Of a DNA stretch of 64,000 nt, positions 55,585 through 64,000 are shown in pieces. A model generated the notes under the pieces. That model made no database searches, was not told the origin of the DNA, and saw nothing but the letters and a program-made list of their open reading frames with translations. Origin of the DNA: Yponomeuta sedellus (Eukaryota > Arthropoda > Insecta > Lepidoptera > Yponomeutidae). Each line of letters opens with the position of its first letter. The first letter of the stretch is position 1. The stretch is from NCBI GenBank assembly GCA_934045075.1, contig OW203726.1, forward strand, positions 6,209,535 through 6,273,534. The letters are read 5' to 3'. The translations under genes were made by a program, and so were the position numbers.

Positions 55585-55912
55585 ACGCAATAGTCTGATT
55601 AGCGAACGTTGTGGACTGAAAGAGGATGTAGTGACTAGAATTGAGAAAGGAATGTTGCGTTGGTCTGGACATGTGGAGAGGATGAAGGAAGAATTGACTG
55701 ATTGACGAAACAAATATATATTGCGAATGTGAGTGGAAGGATTGGTAAGGGTCGTCCCAGGCAGACATACATCGACCAGATAGGGGATGTATTAGCAAAG
55801 GTAAAGATAAGATAAAAGGTAAAGGTAAAGTACCCGGAACCGGCGTGCGTGCATGCAACGACTTATGAACGTTGATGAAGCGAAGGTGATCTGTCAGGAG
55901 GTCCTATTCTCC
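55585..55912 (+). pseudogene. LINE family V ORF2 C-terminal fragment
   Basis: Reads in shifting frames NSLISERCGLKEDVVTRIEK, GMLRWSGHVERM, then IANVSGRIGKGRPRQTYIDQ, IGDVLAK and RRACMQRLMNVDEAKVICQ. It is the same protein end as 19850-20120 but extends further upstream. It breaks off at ctgtcaggaggtcct, just before the TACA array. Several frameshifts; not functional. Confidence 0.65.
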
Positions 55913-55914
55913 TT

Positions 55915-56136
55915 AGTACATACATACATACATACATACATACATACATACATACATACATACATACATACATACATACATACATACATACATACATACA
56001 TACATAAATACATACATACATACATACATACATACATACATACATACATACATACATACATACATACATACATACATACATACATACATACATACATACA
56101 TACATACATACATACATACATACATACATACATACA
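55915..56136. repeat. (TACA)n microsatellite, about 220 bp
   Basis: More than 50 near-perfect tetramers with one visible interruption (cataaatacata near 56005). ORFs rich in Tyr-Ile-His-Thr or Cys-Met-Tyr-Val across it are artefacts of the repeat. Confidence 0.97.
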
Positions 56137-57056
56137 ATTTTTGTGACCAATAAAGTCACATGCACAGTTAAATGAAGCGACTCATAAAAAATATGAATAC
56201 AAAAAAAAATTATGTTGATTTTGTTTTTCTTATTAGGGTTCCGCACTAAAAGGGCTTCAAAAGAGCAGTCGAACCGTGTACGTACCCGGTTCATATTTTC
56301 CTACAAAATATGTACACGCCGAGTTTTATAAAACAAAAATTGTCTTAATAAACGAAGTCTACAATTCGATGTACCTATCTACACTGAGTAGCCGGGTCTT
56401 TTTACTTGTTAATAAAATTCATTTAAACCATGAAGCTGTATTATAGACAATTCCGGATTCGCTTACTTGATTTTTTGTCTGAAAAGTAAATTAATAAAAT
56501 ATGAGCTAACTCCCACAATTGTCTACATTTAAAAAGCAGTTGAAAGAGGAATATTTATTTCTATCATAACTTTTAGCTGAATATTTATCTATTCTTAACT
56601 TTATTTTTTATTAATTTTTACAGCGTTTTAGTATTTTGTACACCTATATAGACCCGTTTTTTACCGTTGCTCCAAGTCTCCGACGTTAACTGAAAGAAAT
56701 CTTAGTTCTTGAAGAAGTAGCTCTAAGAAACAGGCCCGGTAGATCTCATATACATCTCGTATCCTGAGCACTGGTGCATACTTTGAGCAGAGGCTTAGCC
56801 TCTTTTTAATTTCAGATACTATATAGTAAGTTTCAGCTAAAAAGTATTTTTCTGTTGAGTAAGTTAGTAAGTACGTTTATTAAAATAAAAGTTACAGCAG
56901 CATGTGTTACATAATTAATTAATTTACAGAAGAGGTGGGTAGGTGCATAATGCACGTTTCAACGGCAGTCCACAAACTAGGCGAGGCTTGCATTTTGGAG
57001 ACTTTATTAGTGTGCACAGAATACGTTTTACACGGAAAGTTAATAATTACTAACCT
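56137..57056. other. AT-rich stretch with repeat scraps
   Basis: 56229-56330 holds tattagggttccgcactaaa and gaaccgtgtacgtaccc, a scrap of the dispersed DNA repeat also seen at 59785-60372. 56680-56725 carries a gttaactgaaagaaatctta Bm1-like scrap. No gene. Confidence 0.4.
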
Positions 57057-57671
57057 ATACTATTTTTATTTTAATGCACTAACCCGTGCTAAGGAACAAA
57101 TTTAAAAACCTATTTAGAGGCTAAAAGTTTCACCCATGCCGGGATTCGAACCCCCAACCTCTGGCTATCCGTGCCAGCGCTCTACCAATTGAGCCAATGG
57201 GCGACTCACGGCATCAGTGAAATTTCGAACCTCTTTACACTATTCTCTGTATTACGTACAGGCAGCGACATCTGACTTAAGCAAATTGCATTACTTACAG
57301 CAGCCAGAGGTTGCGGGTTCGAATCCCGGCATGGGTGAAATTTTTAGCCTCTAAATAGGTTTTTAAATTTGTTCCTTAGCACGGGTTAGTGCATTAAAAT
57401 AATAATAGTATAATCATACAGTGATATCGTTCCGATGTTAAAACCTAACTGCAAAGTAGGTAGTCGGGGTTGTAAGTAATGCAATTTGCTTAAGTCAGAT
57501 GACGCTGCCTGTACGTAATACAGAGAATAGTGTAAAGAGGTTCGAAATTTCACTGATGCCGTGAGTCACCCATTGGCTCAATTGATAGAGCGCTGGCACG
57601 AATAGCCAGAGGTTGCGGGTTCGAATCCCGGCATGGGTGAAATTTTTAGCCTCTAAATAGGTTTTTAAATT
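57057..57671. repeat. T305 tRNA-like repeat, inverted plus tandem array
   Basis: One minus unit (57057-57300; inverted B-box gggattcgaacccc, inverted A-box ccaattgagccaatgggcga) is fused to a plus unit starting inside the anticodon-arm-like cagccagaggttgcgggttc (57301). That unit is followed head-to-tail by a second plus unit ending ccggcatgggtgaaattttt (57640). The plus repeats are 302 bp apart. Confidence 0.8.
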
Positions 57672-57687
57672 ACTAACCTTTATTTAC

Positions 57688-57996
57688 TTAGGTGCTAATT
57701 TGTCTCGCACTTAAGTGGTGTTGTATTTTTGTTGTTTTTGGGTCGAGCTCGTTTTGTTTTGACCGCTGCACGCAAATTCCGAAAGGCACGTTGATTGATG
57801 AGTTCCCTGATACAGATGCGGATCTGGCGATTGTGGGGTTAAATGTTAATTGGCCTGATGAAAAAACGTGCAGCGAAGTGTTAAGAGACTCTTGTAGACT
57901 GTCGGAGACGCTTGTAATTGCAACTGTGACTAGTGCAGGGCCTGATTGACCATCTATAACGGGTGTTAAAGAACCGCAGCCGGATCGGTAAATCAC
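57688..57996 (-). other. Unresolved open region, possible coding remnant
   Basis: GC content rises and both strands are open: minus 102 codons (57688-57996; SGPALVTVAITSVSDSLQES, then SSINVPFGICVQRSKQNE) and plus 85 codons (57692-57949). The minus frame has more plausible amino-acid use. No domain recognised, no splice sites confirmed. It may be a fragment of a transposon protein. Confidence 0.25.
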
Positions 57997-58241
57997 GCAT
58001 TCCCTACATCAAAACGAACATTTTTTGTTTGGCACCATGTTTGGGGATTTAACGGTTTACGAGATATTGAGGTGCAAAGTCGAGACTTTTTTTTACTTTT
58101 TTTTGCAGAAATAGAACAAGATTCGTATAAACAATATTTCTCCCATAGAAACTCCATGTGAATTATCAATATTTCAAAACAAAAATTGACTTTGAAATTT
58201 CACCGCGCAATAGTTCGCAACCCCTTCAAATGTTCCATGCC

Positions 58242-58740
58242 TTACATAAACATAGCTACGCAACTATCGTACGCTCGCTCGCGCGCGGCAATTGACCCGG
58301 CCGCTATCAGGTGTTTTGTTTGAGGTCTGCCGCGGTCGCGCGCGCCACTGGGGTTCCTTGACCCGGGCCGAACGGACGCGCGCGCAAGTAGGTAGGTGGA
58401 ATCCAAGAAACCCCATTTCGTTCGATTGACCGACGTATCCCGTGTGTAGTGAGAGCTATCAAAGTATTTTACATTACGCCAATATCCATGACGTATGTCA
58501 CTCTTCGGTACGAAGCCATCAAATCGGGAATAATAATAATGCTGCAGGTCTACAACGACCACAGTGTTTTCCAATTTCGCCATCATTTTGGTTTTTAATG
58601 TCAGGAGAATCGGGTTCATACGTTGTTGTAAAAATTTTAAACTTACACCATCGTGTTCGTCCATTTAACGAGATGGCGTAGGTACTTAAAGTTACTACGA
58701 ATACCAACCACAAAAAATACTACGCTCCACGACTTAACTA
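58242..58740. other. CpG-rich region of unknown type
   Basis: 58255-58390 is dense in CpG (acgctcgctcgcgcgcggca, gccgcggtcgcgcgcgccac). A minus 140-codon ORF (58242-58664) crosses it without a recognised domain. It may be a promoter or part of a repeat; its copy number in the genome would decide. Confidence 0.25.
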
Positions 58741-59685
58741 AGGCTACCCACCACACGCCGGCCGAGCGGCGCTGCAGACGGCGCTACACGAAGTACCTAG
58801 GTACCTACCACACAAGTCGCTCCTGCTCCCCGGCCGGGCGGCGCTGCAGACGGCGAAGCGCACTACACGAAGTACCTAGGTACCTACACACACACCGCAC
58901 CGGTGCTGTTCGCCGGCCGAGCAGCGCTGCAGACGGCGGAGCGCGCTTCACGAAGTACCTACCTACCACACACACGCCTGCCGAGCAGCGTTGCAGACGG
59001 CGGAGCGCGCTTCACGAAGTACCTACCTACCACACACACGCCTGCCGAGCAGCGCTGCAGACGGCGAAGCGCGCTACACGAAGTACCTACCTACCACACA
59101 CACGCCTGCCGAGCAGCGCTGCAGATGGCGGAGCGCGCTTCACGAAGTACCTACCTACCACACACACGCCTGCCGAGTAGCGCTGCAGACGGCGAAGCGC
59201 GCTACACGAAGTACCTACCTACCACACACACGCCTGCCGAGCAGCGCTGCAGATGGCGGAGCGCGCTTCACGAAGTACCTACCTACCACACACACGCCTG
59301 CCGAGCAGCGCTGCAGACGGCGAAGCGCGCTACACGAAGTACCTACCTACCACACACACGCCTGCCGAGCAGCGCTGCAGATGGCGGAGCGCGCTTCACG
59401 AAGTACCTACCTACCACACACACGCCTGCCGAGCAGCGCTGCAGACGGCGGAGCGCGCTACACGAAGTACCTACCTACCACACACACGCCTGCCGAGCAG
59501 CGCTGCAGATGGCGGAGCGCGCTTCACGAAGTACCTACCTACCACACACACGCCTGCCGAGCAGCGCTGCAGACGGCGAAGCGCGCTACACGAAGTACCC
59601 AGGTACCTACACATACACCGCACCGGTGCTGCTCGCCGGCCGAGCGGCGCAGCAGACGGCGGAGCGCGCTGCACACCGTGATTTA
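58741..59685. repeat. 64-bp minisatellite with 128-bp higher-order period
   Basis: cgaagtacctacctaccaca begins at 58951, 59015, 59079, 59143, 59207, 59271, 59335, 59399, 59463 and 59527, exactly 64 bp apart. From 59079 on, units mostly alternate between an A type (cagacggcgaagcgcgctac) and a B type (cagatggcggagcgcgcttc). Longer edge units of about 80 bp (gtacctaggtacctacacac, caccgcaccggtgctg) lie on both sides (58789-58950 and 59591-59670). Because 64 is not a multiple of 3 and the unit lacks stops, all three plus frames stay open (up to 285 codons); these are not taken as genes. Confidence 0.95.
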
Positions 59686-59784
59686 GCGGCGGTGGCAACA
59701 AGAAACAGCCCCTCCTGCCACGCAGCAATACCGATTTTACCGAATATCGTTGTTAGGTAATCTAGAATCGTGTTATAAGAAACT

Positions 59785-60372
59785 AGCCAAGTGCTAGTTA
59801 AACTCGCGTACAGAGGGTTCCGTACAATAAGTAATCTGTGATTTGGCGGTGATGTGGATCTAGTGTCTGACTTGCACTTGGTCGTTTTTTATTACTTGTT
59901 ATACAAAATAAGCCCTATAATCATATTCAGTTTTACGACTGTATGTATACCTAACCGATCTTACGATACAGCAAAAAGAAGAAATTAATGTGTTTTGTAT
60001 GGCGCCCCACCTTAATTTTTAATATTTTGTACATTTTATTATTATTATTAATCGGCAATGTTAACAATTCAATTCAATTTATTTCAACGTAAAGAATTTA
60101 CATTCTGTTTGCTGAATGTCAAAGTACAATGTAACATGAAAGTGAAAGCCGCTGTCTTCGGGCCGTAGTGTAGTGGAGAAAAAGGCAGCGGGAAAAAACT
60201 CCACCACACAACACATTGCTTGTAAAAGTTTCAACCGCCTAAGTATTACGGTTCCAAAGATAGAGTAGGACAGACAGAAAGGCAGACGGACCGACAGGCG
60301 AACAGACCGGCGGCGGAGACAGAATAATAGGGTCCCGTTTTAGGAATATCTCGGGAACAGGAACCCTAAAAA
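59785..60372 (+). repeat. Decayed copy of a dispersed lepidopteran DNA repeat
   Basis: Starts gccaagtgctagttaaactc, gcgtacagagggttccgtac and ends gacagaataatagggtcccg, ggaacaggaaccctaaaaa. These inverted-type end motifs are common to a short DNA repeat found throughout Lepidoptera. A repeat L copy is nested inside. Confidence 0.45.
60062..60232 (+). repeat. Dispersed repeat L (plus)
   Basis: caattcaatttatttcaacg, taaagaatttacattctgtt, tgctgaatgtcaaagtacaa and gtgtagtggagaaaaaggca, gcgggaaaaaactccacca. Reverse of 21715-21890. Confidence 0.6.
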
Positions 60373-60376
60373 CACA

Positions 60377-60421
60377 CGCGCCTCGGCTTGTTTTCGCCGA
60401 GCGAAAACAAGCCGAGGCGCG
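60377..60421. repeat. Perfect 21-bp palindrome, 3-nt loop
   Basis: cgcgcctcggcttgttttcg(c) cga (g)cgaaaacaagccgaggcgc(g). GC-rich stem followed by a CpG-dense region (60422-60500: gcgacgcacgccgccgcgcc). Not part of any repeat copy I could identify. Confidence 0.85.
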
Positions 60422-60660
60422 GGCGACTCAAACGAAAATCCTGCCTGCGAGTCATGCGACGCACGCCGCCGCGCCGCGCCGCCTATCAAAGGGCGCCGAC
60501 GATCCGTTCAAGGCCGTGTCATTCTGGGTACGAATAAAGGTTATTACACACTCGTTACGTACAAGCTAAAAGGAATTACCTCGTTTCTTAATTTTAATGT
60601 TTTCTTTAAAGCAGTTTAAGTAAATGCTCGCAATCGCCGTCGATAAAAAATTACAACTTC
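60422..60660. other. CpG-dense stretch then AT-rich DNA
   Basis: 60440-60510 is highly CpG-rich and may mark a promoter or exon; no ORF with support. The remainder is AT-rich. Confidence 0.25.
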
Positions 60661-60840
60661 TTGTACACCATACCCGCATCGCAGAAAGTTTAGGACATAC
60701 CCCACGGGAACCAAGTCCGGGTTGGTGAGGATTGTAATACAATGGTAGGCCTTACTGTCGGAAGTTATCAAGCCGCCTAACAGGCTTCTGACACGGCTTA
60801 ACGATTGCCATTACAATGACAACCGACACCAACAGCCCAT
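60661..60840 (-). repeat. Dispersed repeat R with extension (minus)
   Basis: ccacgggaaccaagtccggg, ttggtgaggattgtaataca, cggaagttatcaagccgcct, tctgacacggcttaacgatt. Longest inverted R copy in the window. Confidence 0.55.
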
Positions 60841-61291
60841 TTTCCGATAAATTACAATTACTCGGTTCCCCTAGGCCACGAGCGCTTGGTAGATGCAATA
60901 ATTTTTGAAAGTCACCCAAGTAGTGAAATGAAGTATAAAATCCTTGGGTAGAGAAAATGAAAATACTGGCATGCAGCCACACTGATTTGTCGAGAAAATA
61001 AAATAAATAGGGTTTGATCCTCTTTTGCTTATTCAATAATAGAAATTGTCACTTGTGTTCTGTCGGAACGAGTAATCGAAAATAAAGAAAATTTTAGTTG
61101 GCGCTGTAAGTAATTTAAATTTTACTACGGAACAAGTAAATCAAGACTTGCAAGAAAGGTTCGTTCCTCCTTATACCACGGTTGCGCGTTGTTGTGCTGA
61201 GTTTAAGAGGGCAAGAACATCCGCTAAAGACGACTCGCGCTGAGGGCACCCAACGACTGCAGTAACTTAAAGAAACGATAAAAAATGTTGT
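60841..61291. other. Non-coding stretch
   Basis: 61095-61235 has some coding-like composition (gttcgttcctccttataccacg) but no frame stays open. Nothing recognised. Confidence 0.35.
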
Positions 61292-61815
61292 ACAATTTTT
61301 ATTTTTAATGCACTAATCCGTGCTAAGGAGAAATTTAAAAACCTATTTAGAGGCTAAAAATTTTTCCCATGCCGGAATTCGAACCCGCAACCTCTGGCTA
61401 TCCGTGCCAATTGGTAGAGCGCTGGCACGGATAGCCAGAGGTTGCGGGTTCGAATCCTGGCATGGGTTAAATTTTTAACCTCTAAATAGGTTTTTAAATT
61501 TGTCCTTAGCACGGGTTAGTGCATTAAAAATAAAAATAGTATAATCATGTGGGTACAGTGATATCGTTCCGATGTAAAACCCAACTGCAAAGGAGGTAGT
61601 CGGGGCTGTAAGTGATGCAATTTGCTTAAGCCAGATGTCGCTGCCTGTACGTAATACAGAGAATAGTGTAAAGAGGTTCGAAATTTCACTGGTGCCGGTG
61701 AGTCGCCCATTGGCTCAATTGGTAGAGCGCTGGCACGGATAGCCAGAGGTTGCGGGTTCGAATCCCAGCATGGGTGAAATTTTTAACCTCTAAATAGGTT
61801 TTTAAATTTGTCATA
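61292..61815. repeat. T305 tRNA-like repeat: 118-bp hairpin plus tandem unit
   Basis: 61292-61409 and 61423-61540 form an inverted repeat of 118-bp arms with about eight mismatches and a 13-nt loop (attggtagagcgc), which is itself part of the A-box of the tRNA-like region. The plus arm continues head-to-tail into a complete second tRNA-like region (61704-61774: cccattggctcaattggtag ... gcgggttcgaatcccagcat), 308 bp downstream. Confidence 0.85.
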
Positions 61816-62091
61816 CTACTGTTTTATAGCTGAAGAACTAAATATCTTAATAGGGAGTGTTCATGACCATTTGGGAATGAAAAAGGCTCAGCGCTTTGAG
61901 TGACTAGAATGCTAACGGCCGAACAACAACGAACCCTCATCAATGGATTCTTTTTTGGGACTGTCAAGGTGGGGGCAATTATTCAATTCCTAGATCCATT
62001 TCCTAGATTGAAAAAATATCTAAGTGGCTAGAAATTTGACGATGATGACGCAGTGAGCGCAGCAGTACAAGGTTTTGTAAAGAATCCAGAT

Positions 62092-62448
62092 GAAAACCTA
62101 TTTAGAGGCTAAAAATTCCACCCATGCCAGGATTCGAACCCGCGACCTCTGGCTATCCGTGCCAGCGCTCTTCCAATTGAGCTAATGGGCGACTCACCGG
62201 CATCAGTGAAATTTCGAACCTCTACACTATTTTCTGTATTACGTACAGGCACCGACATCTAGCTTAAGAAAATTGCATCACTTACATTCCCGACTACCTA
62301 CTTTGCAGTTAGGTTTTTACATCGGAATGATATCACTGTACCCACATGATTATACTATTTTTATTTTTTTAATGCACTCACCCGTGCTAAGGACAATTTT
62401 TTAGCCTCTAAGTAGGTTTTTAAAATTGTCCTTAGCACGAGTTTTTTT
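62092..62448 (-). repeat. T305 tRNA-like repeat, complete minus unit with snapback end
   Basis: A full unit in minus orientation: tail (62092-62115), tRNA-like part (62117-62190; inverted B-box aggattcgaacccgcg, inverted A-box ccaattgagctaatgggcga), flank (cggcatcagtgaaatttcga, gtattacgtacaggcaccga, cgactacctactttgcagtt) and the outer end atgcactcacccgtgctaag at about 62396. It then folds back on itself with ttttagcctctaagtaggtt, ttgtccttagcacgag. Confidence 0.8.
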
Positions 62449-62880
62449 TTAAATCATATTACAAAAGCAGATATTTTGTAATTTTACAATGGGTCTTCTT
62501 AGCTAAGCTAAAAAAAAATTTTTAATTTGTCAAATAAATACCTACTTTAGTAAAAGTGACTGCCTAAAAGTTTGGGGATGTTACTGAAATTGACGTGTCA
62601 CACTCACAAACTAAAATTAAAAACTAAGTTTTTCTACCAAATTCAAGTAGGTATAGGCACTTTTCTAGCTTTGAAGGAAAGTCTGTCTCAGTGTGATGGG
62701 ACCTTAAGGAACGAAAGTTTGACTCATTCATTTGAATGAAGTTCTATCGACGCAATTTTTTTCTAGTCCGGTTTCTCGCGTCATCGGATGCGCACGCACA
62801 TTATCTACTTATCGTTTCGCGTACTCTTTGTGATAGTAAACAACCTACAATGCCTCATTAATACAGTACTAAGGAGTCTC
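62449..62880. other. AT-rich non-coding stretch
   Basis: No gene; it leads into the transposase remnant. No terminal inverted repeat was identified. Confidence 0.35.
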
Positions 62881-62884
62881 TGGA

Positions 62885-63940
62885 TATGATATTCTGCTAC
62901 TGTGTAGGAAAGGGGGAAATGCAGCTGAGGCCCTGCGTCTGTACGGTGTCAGATACCCCAACGCTCATCAGCCAACGGAGTCCAGGGTGATACTGCGAGC
63001 CGTTTATCGCGTCTTAGAAAATCCGCCGGTCGTGCTCGTTGCAGAAGGCGGTGGTCCTCAAATACGTCCTGCAACTGAACAGAGAGTTCTGGATGTGGTG
63101 GCAGAGAACCCGCGCTTAGGCGTTCGGACGGCGGCGCACGTGCTGCGCCGGCGGCACGGTCATCGTGCGCAACATCGGGTGTCTCACGTCACTGTAAGGT
63201 TTTGAAGAAGGATAGAGAGCGGCCCTATAAAATCAACAAGGTGCAAGCGTTCGTGCTAGGCGGTTGCTGCAGCACAGTGAAAATGACCCGGCTTTTGTGC
63301 AAAATGTTATTTTCACGGACGAAAGCACCTTCACGAACAATGGTATGAAGAATCGAAGAAACGCTCATTGGTGGGGTTCCGATAACCCATTTCAGGTACA
63401 GGAGACGGAGTTCCAGACAAGGTGGAAGTGGAATGTGTGAGCCGGTATCTTGCGTGAAAAATTCTGGATCCCGTAGTTTTGCCGCCCAGAATGAATGGTG
63501 CGAACTACTTGGAACTGCTCAACTATTAGATGCCCCTGGCTCGGTTGCATCAAACGTGGTGCCAACACGACGGCGCGCCACCACAGTGTACACTACTGGT
63601 GCTGCAGCGGTTAAAGCTGTTCGAACGTCGTTGGATCGGCCGCCATGGTCCTAACCCCATTGCCCAGCATGTTCTCCCGACTTAACCCTATTGGACTTTT
63701 TTTATGGGGTTATTTCAGGTTCGAATGTTTGACCGCCCTTATGAGACCGCTGAGGATATGAGAGCATGATTATCGCGGTTTTTGATGACCTGAAGCGAGC
63801 TAGCACGGAAAGGGCTGTCACAACTGGTTCACCGTCAGACGTTGCGCTGGGCGCGCGTTTGCCTTCATGTAAACGGTCGCTAGTATCTTGTCCGTGCTGA
63901 GCGGCCTGTTCCTGACGAAGACACAGACGTCGAGTAAGTA
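62885..63940 (+). pseudogene. Rosa-like (DD41D-type) Tc1/mariner transposase, broken
   Basis: Protein-coding blocks run left to right in changing frames: an N-terminal DNA-binding region (VILRAVYRVLENPPVV, then RPATEQRVLDVVAENPRLGV and RTAAHVL, helix-turn-helix-like), VIFTDESTFTNNGMKNRRNA (first Asp at 63318), WKWNVWAGILREKFWIPVV, WCQHDGAPPQC (second Asp at 63569) and SPDLTLLDFF (third Asp at 63694). The last two are 125 nt apart, one base short of the 126 expected for 41 intervening residues, which suggests the DD41D spacing of the rosa group with a 1-bp loss. In-frame stops (for example tat tag near 63527) and frameshifts between all blocks make it inactive. GC-rich compared with its flanks. 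Confidence 0.65.
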
Positions 63941-64000
63941 CCTAGATATTATTTATCCTACTCAAATGTGCTTTAGACACTTTTACGCTTCAAATTTCCT

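Noticed and set aside
55853..56294. ORFs rich in Tyr/Ile/His/Thr or Cys/Met/Tyr/Val
   Set aside because: Pure translation of the TACA microsatellite.
58653..59760. Four long plus-strand ORFs (142 to 285 codons) over the minisatellite
   Set aside because: They arise because the 64-bp unit has no stop in any frame. The same peptides appear in all three frames, and there is no start, splice or domain support.
1..64000. CRISPR array or bacterial-type operon
   Set aside because: The regular arrays are a 64-bp minisatellite without unique spacers and simple microsatellites; the window is eukaryotic.

Overview
The window looks like a stretch of lepidopteran (moth or butterfly) nuclear DNA. It is AT-rich and intron or intergenic-like, with no operons. 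It is full of short interspersed repeats with tRNA-like heads, non-LTR retrotransposon tails, BEL/Pao and Tc1/mariner-type elements, a Helitron-like end pair and many tacctacctaggta-type motifs. The taxonomic call is an inference from repeat content. No database search was possible, and all repeat families are named by me from copies compared within the window.

Layout. 1-26 kb: mostly AT-rich non-coding DNA with scattered, decayed SINE and LINE fragments, one Helitron-like element (1772-1957), a foldback element (6508-6690), a dead DDE_3 transposase fragment (7490-7699) and a CpG-rich segment (10130-10460). 26337-26504: the only convincing host exon, a first coding exon with splice acceptor, start codon, 44 codons and splice donor. 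The gene is not firmly identified; a weak resemblance to D-aminoacyl-tRNA deacylase 2 is noted. 27-32.5 kb: intron-like DNA and a mariner deletion derivative nested in a SINE. 32952-40231: a complete, apparently intact BEL/Pao LTR retrotransposon on the minus strand, with a single 1764-codon polyprotein ORF, two nearly identical LTRs, a primer-binding site and a polypurine tract. 40.3-41.2 kb: a SINE split by a LINE insertion with a 5-bp target duplication. 41922-51718: a 4.9-kb block present twice in direct tandem at above 99.9% identity. 51.7-57 kb: LINE and SINE pieces and a 220-bp TACA microsatellite. 57-62.5 kb: inverted and tandem copies of a 305-bp tRNA-like repeat, a 64-bp minisatellite with a 128-bp higher-order period, and a perfect 21-bp palindrome. 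62880-63940: a broken rosa-like (DD41D type) Tc1/mariner-superfamily transposase.

The only sequences that read as working units are the BEL/Pao element and the single host exon. Everything else is mobile-element debris or simple sequence. The most unusual structures are the large tandem duplication, the 305-bp tRNA-like unit that occurs as long hairpins and head-to-tail repeats, and the 64/128-bp minisatellite. I did not find a clearly new gene system.
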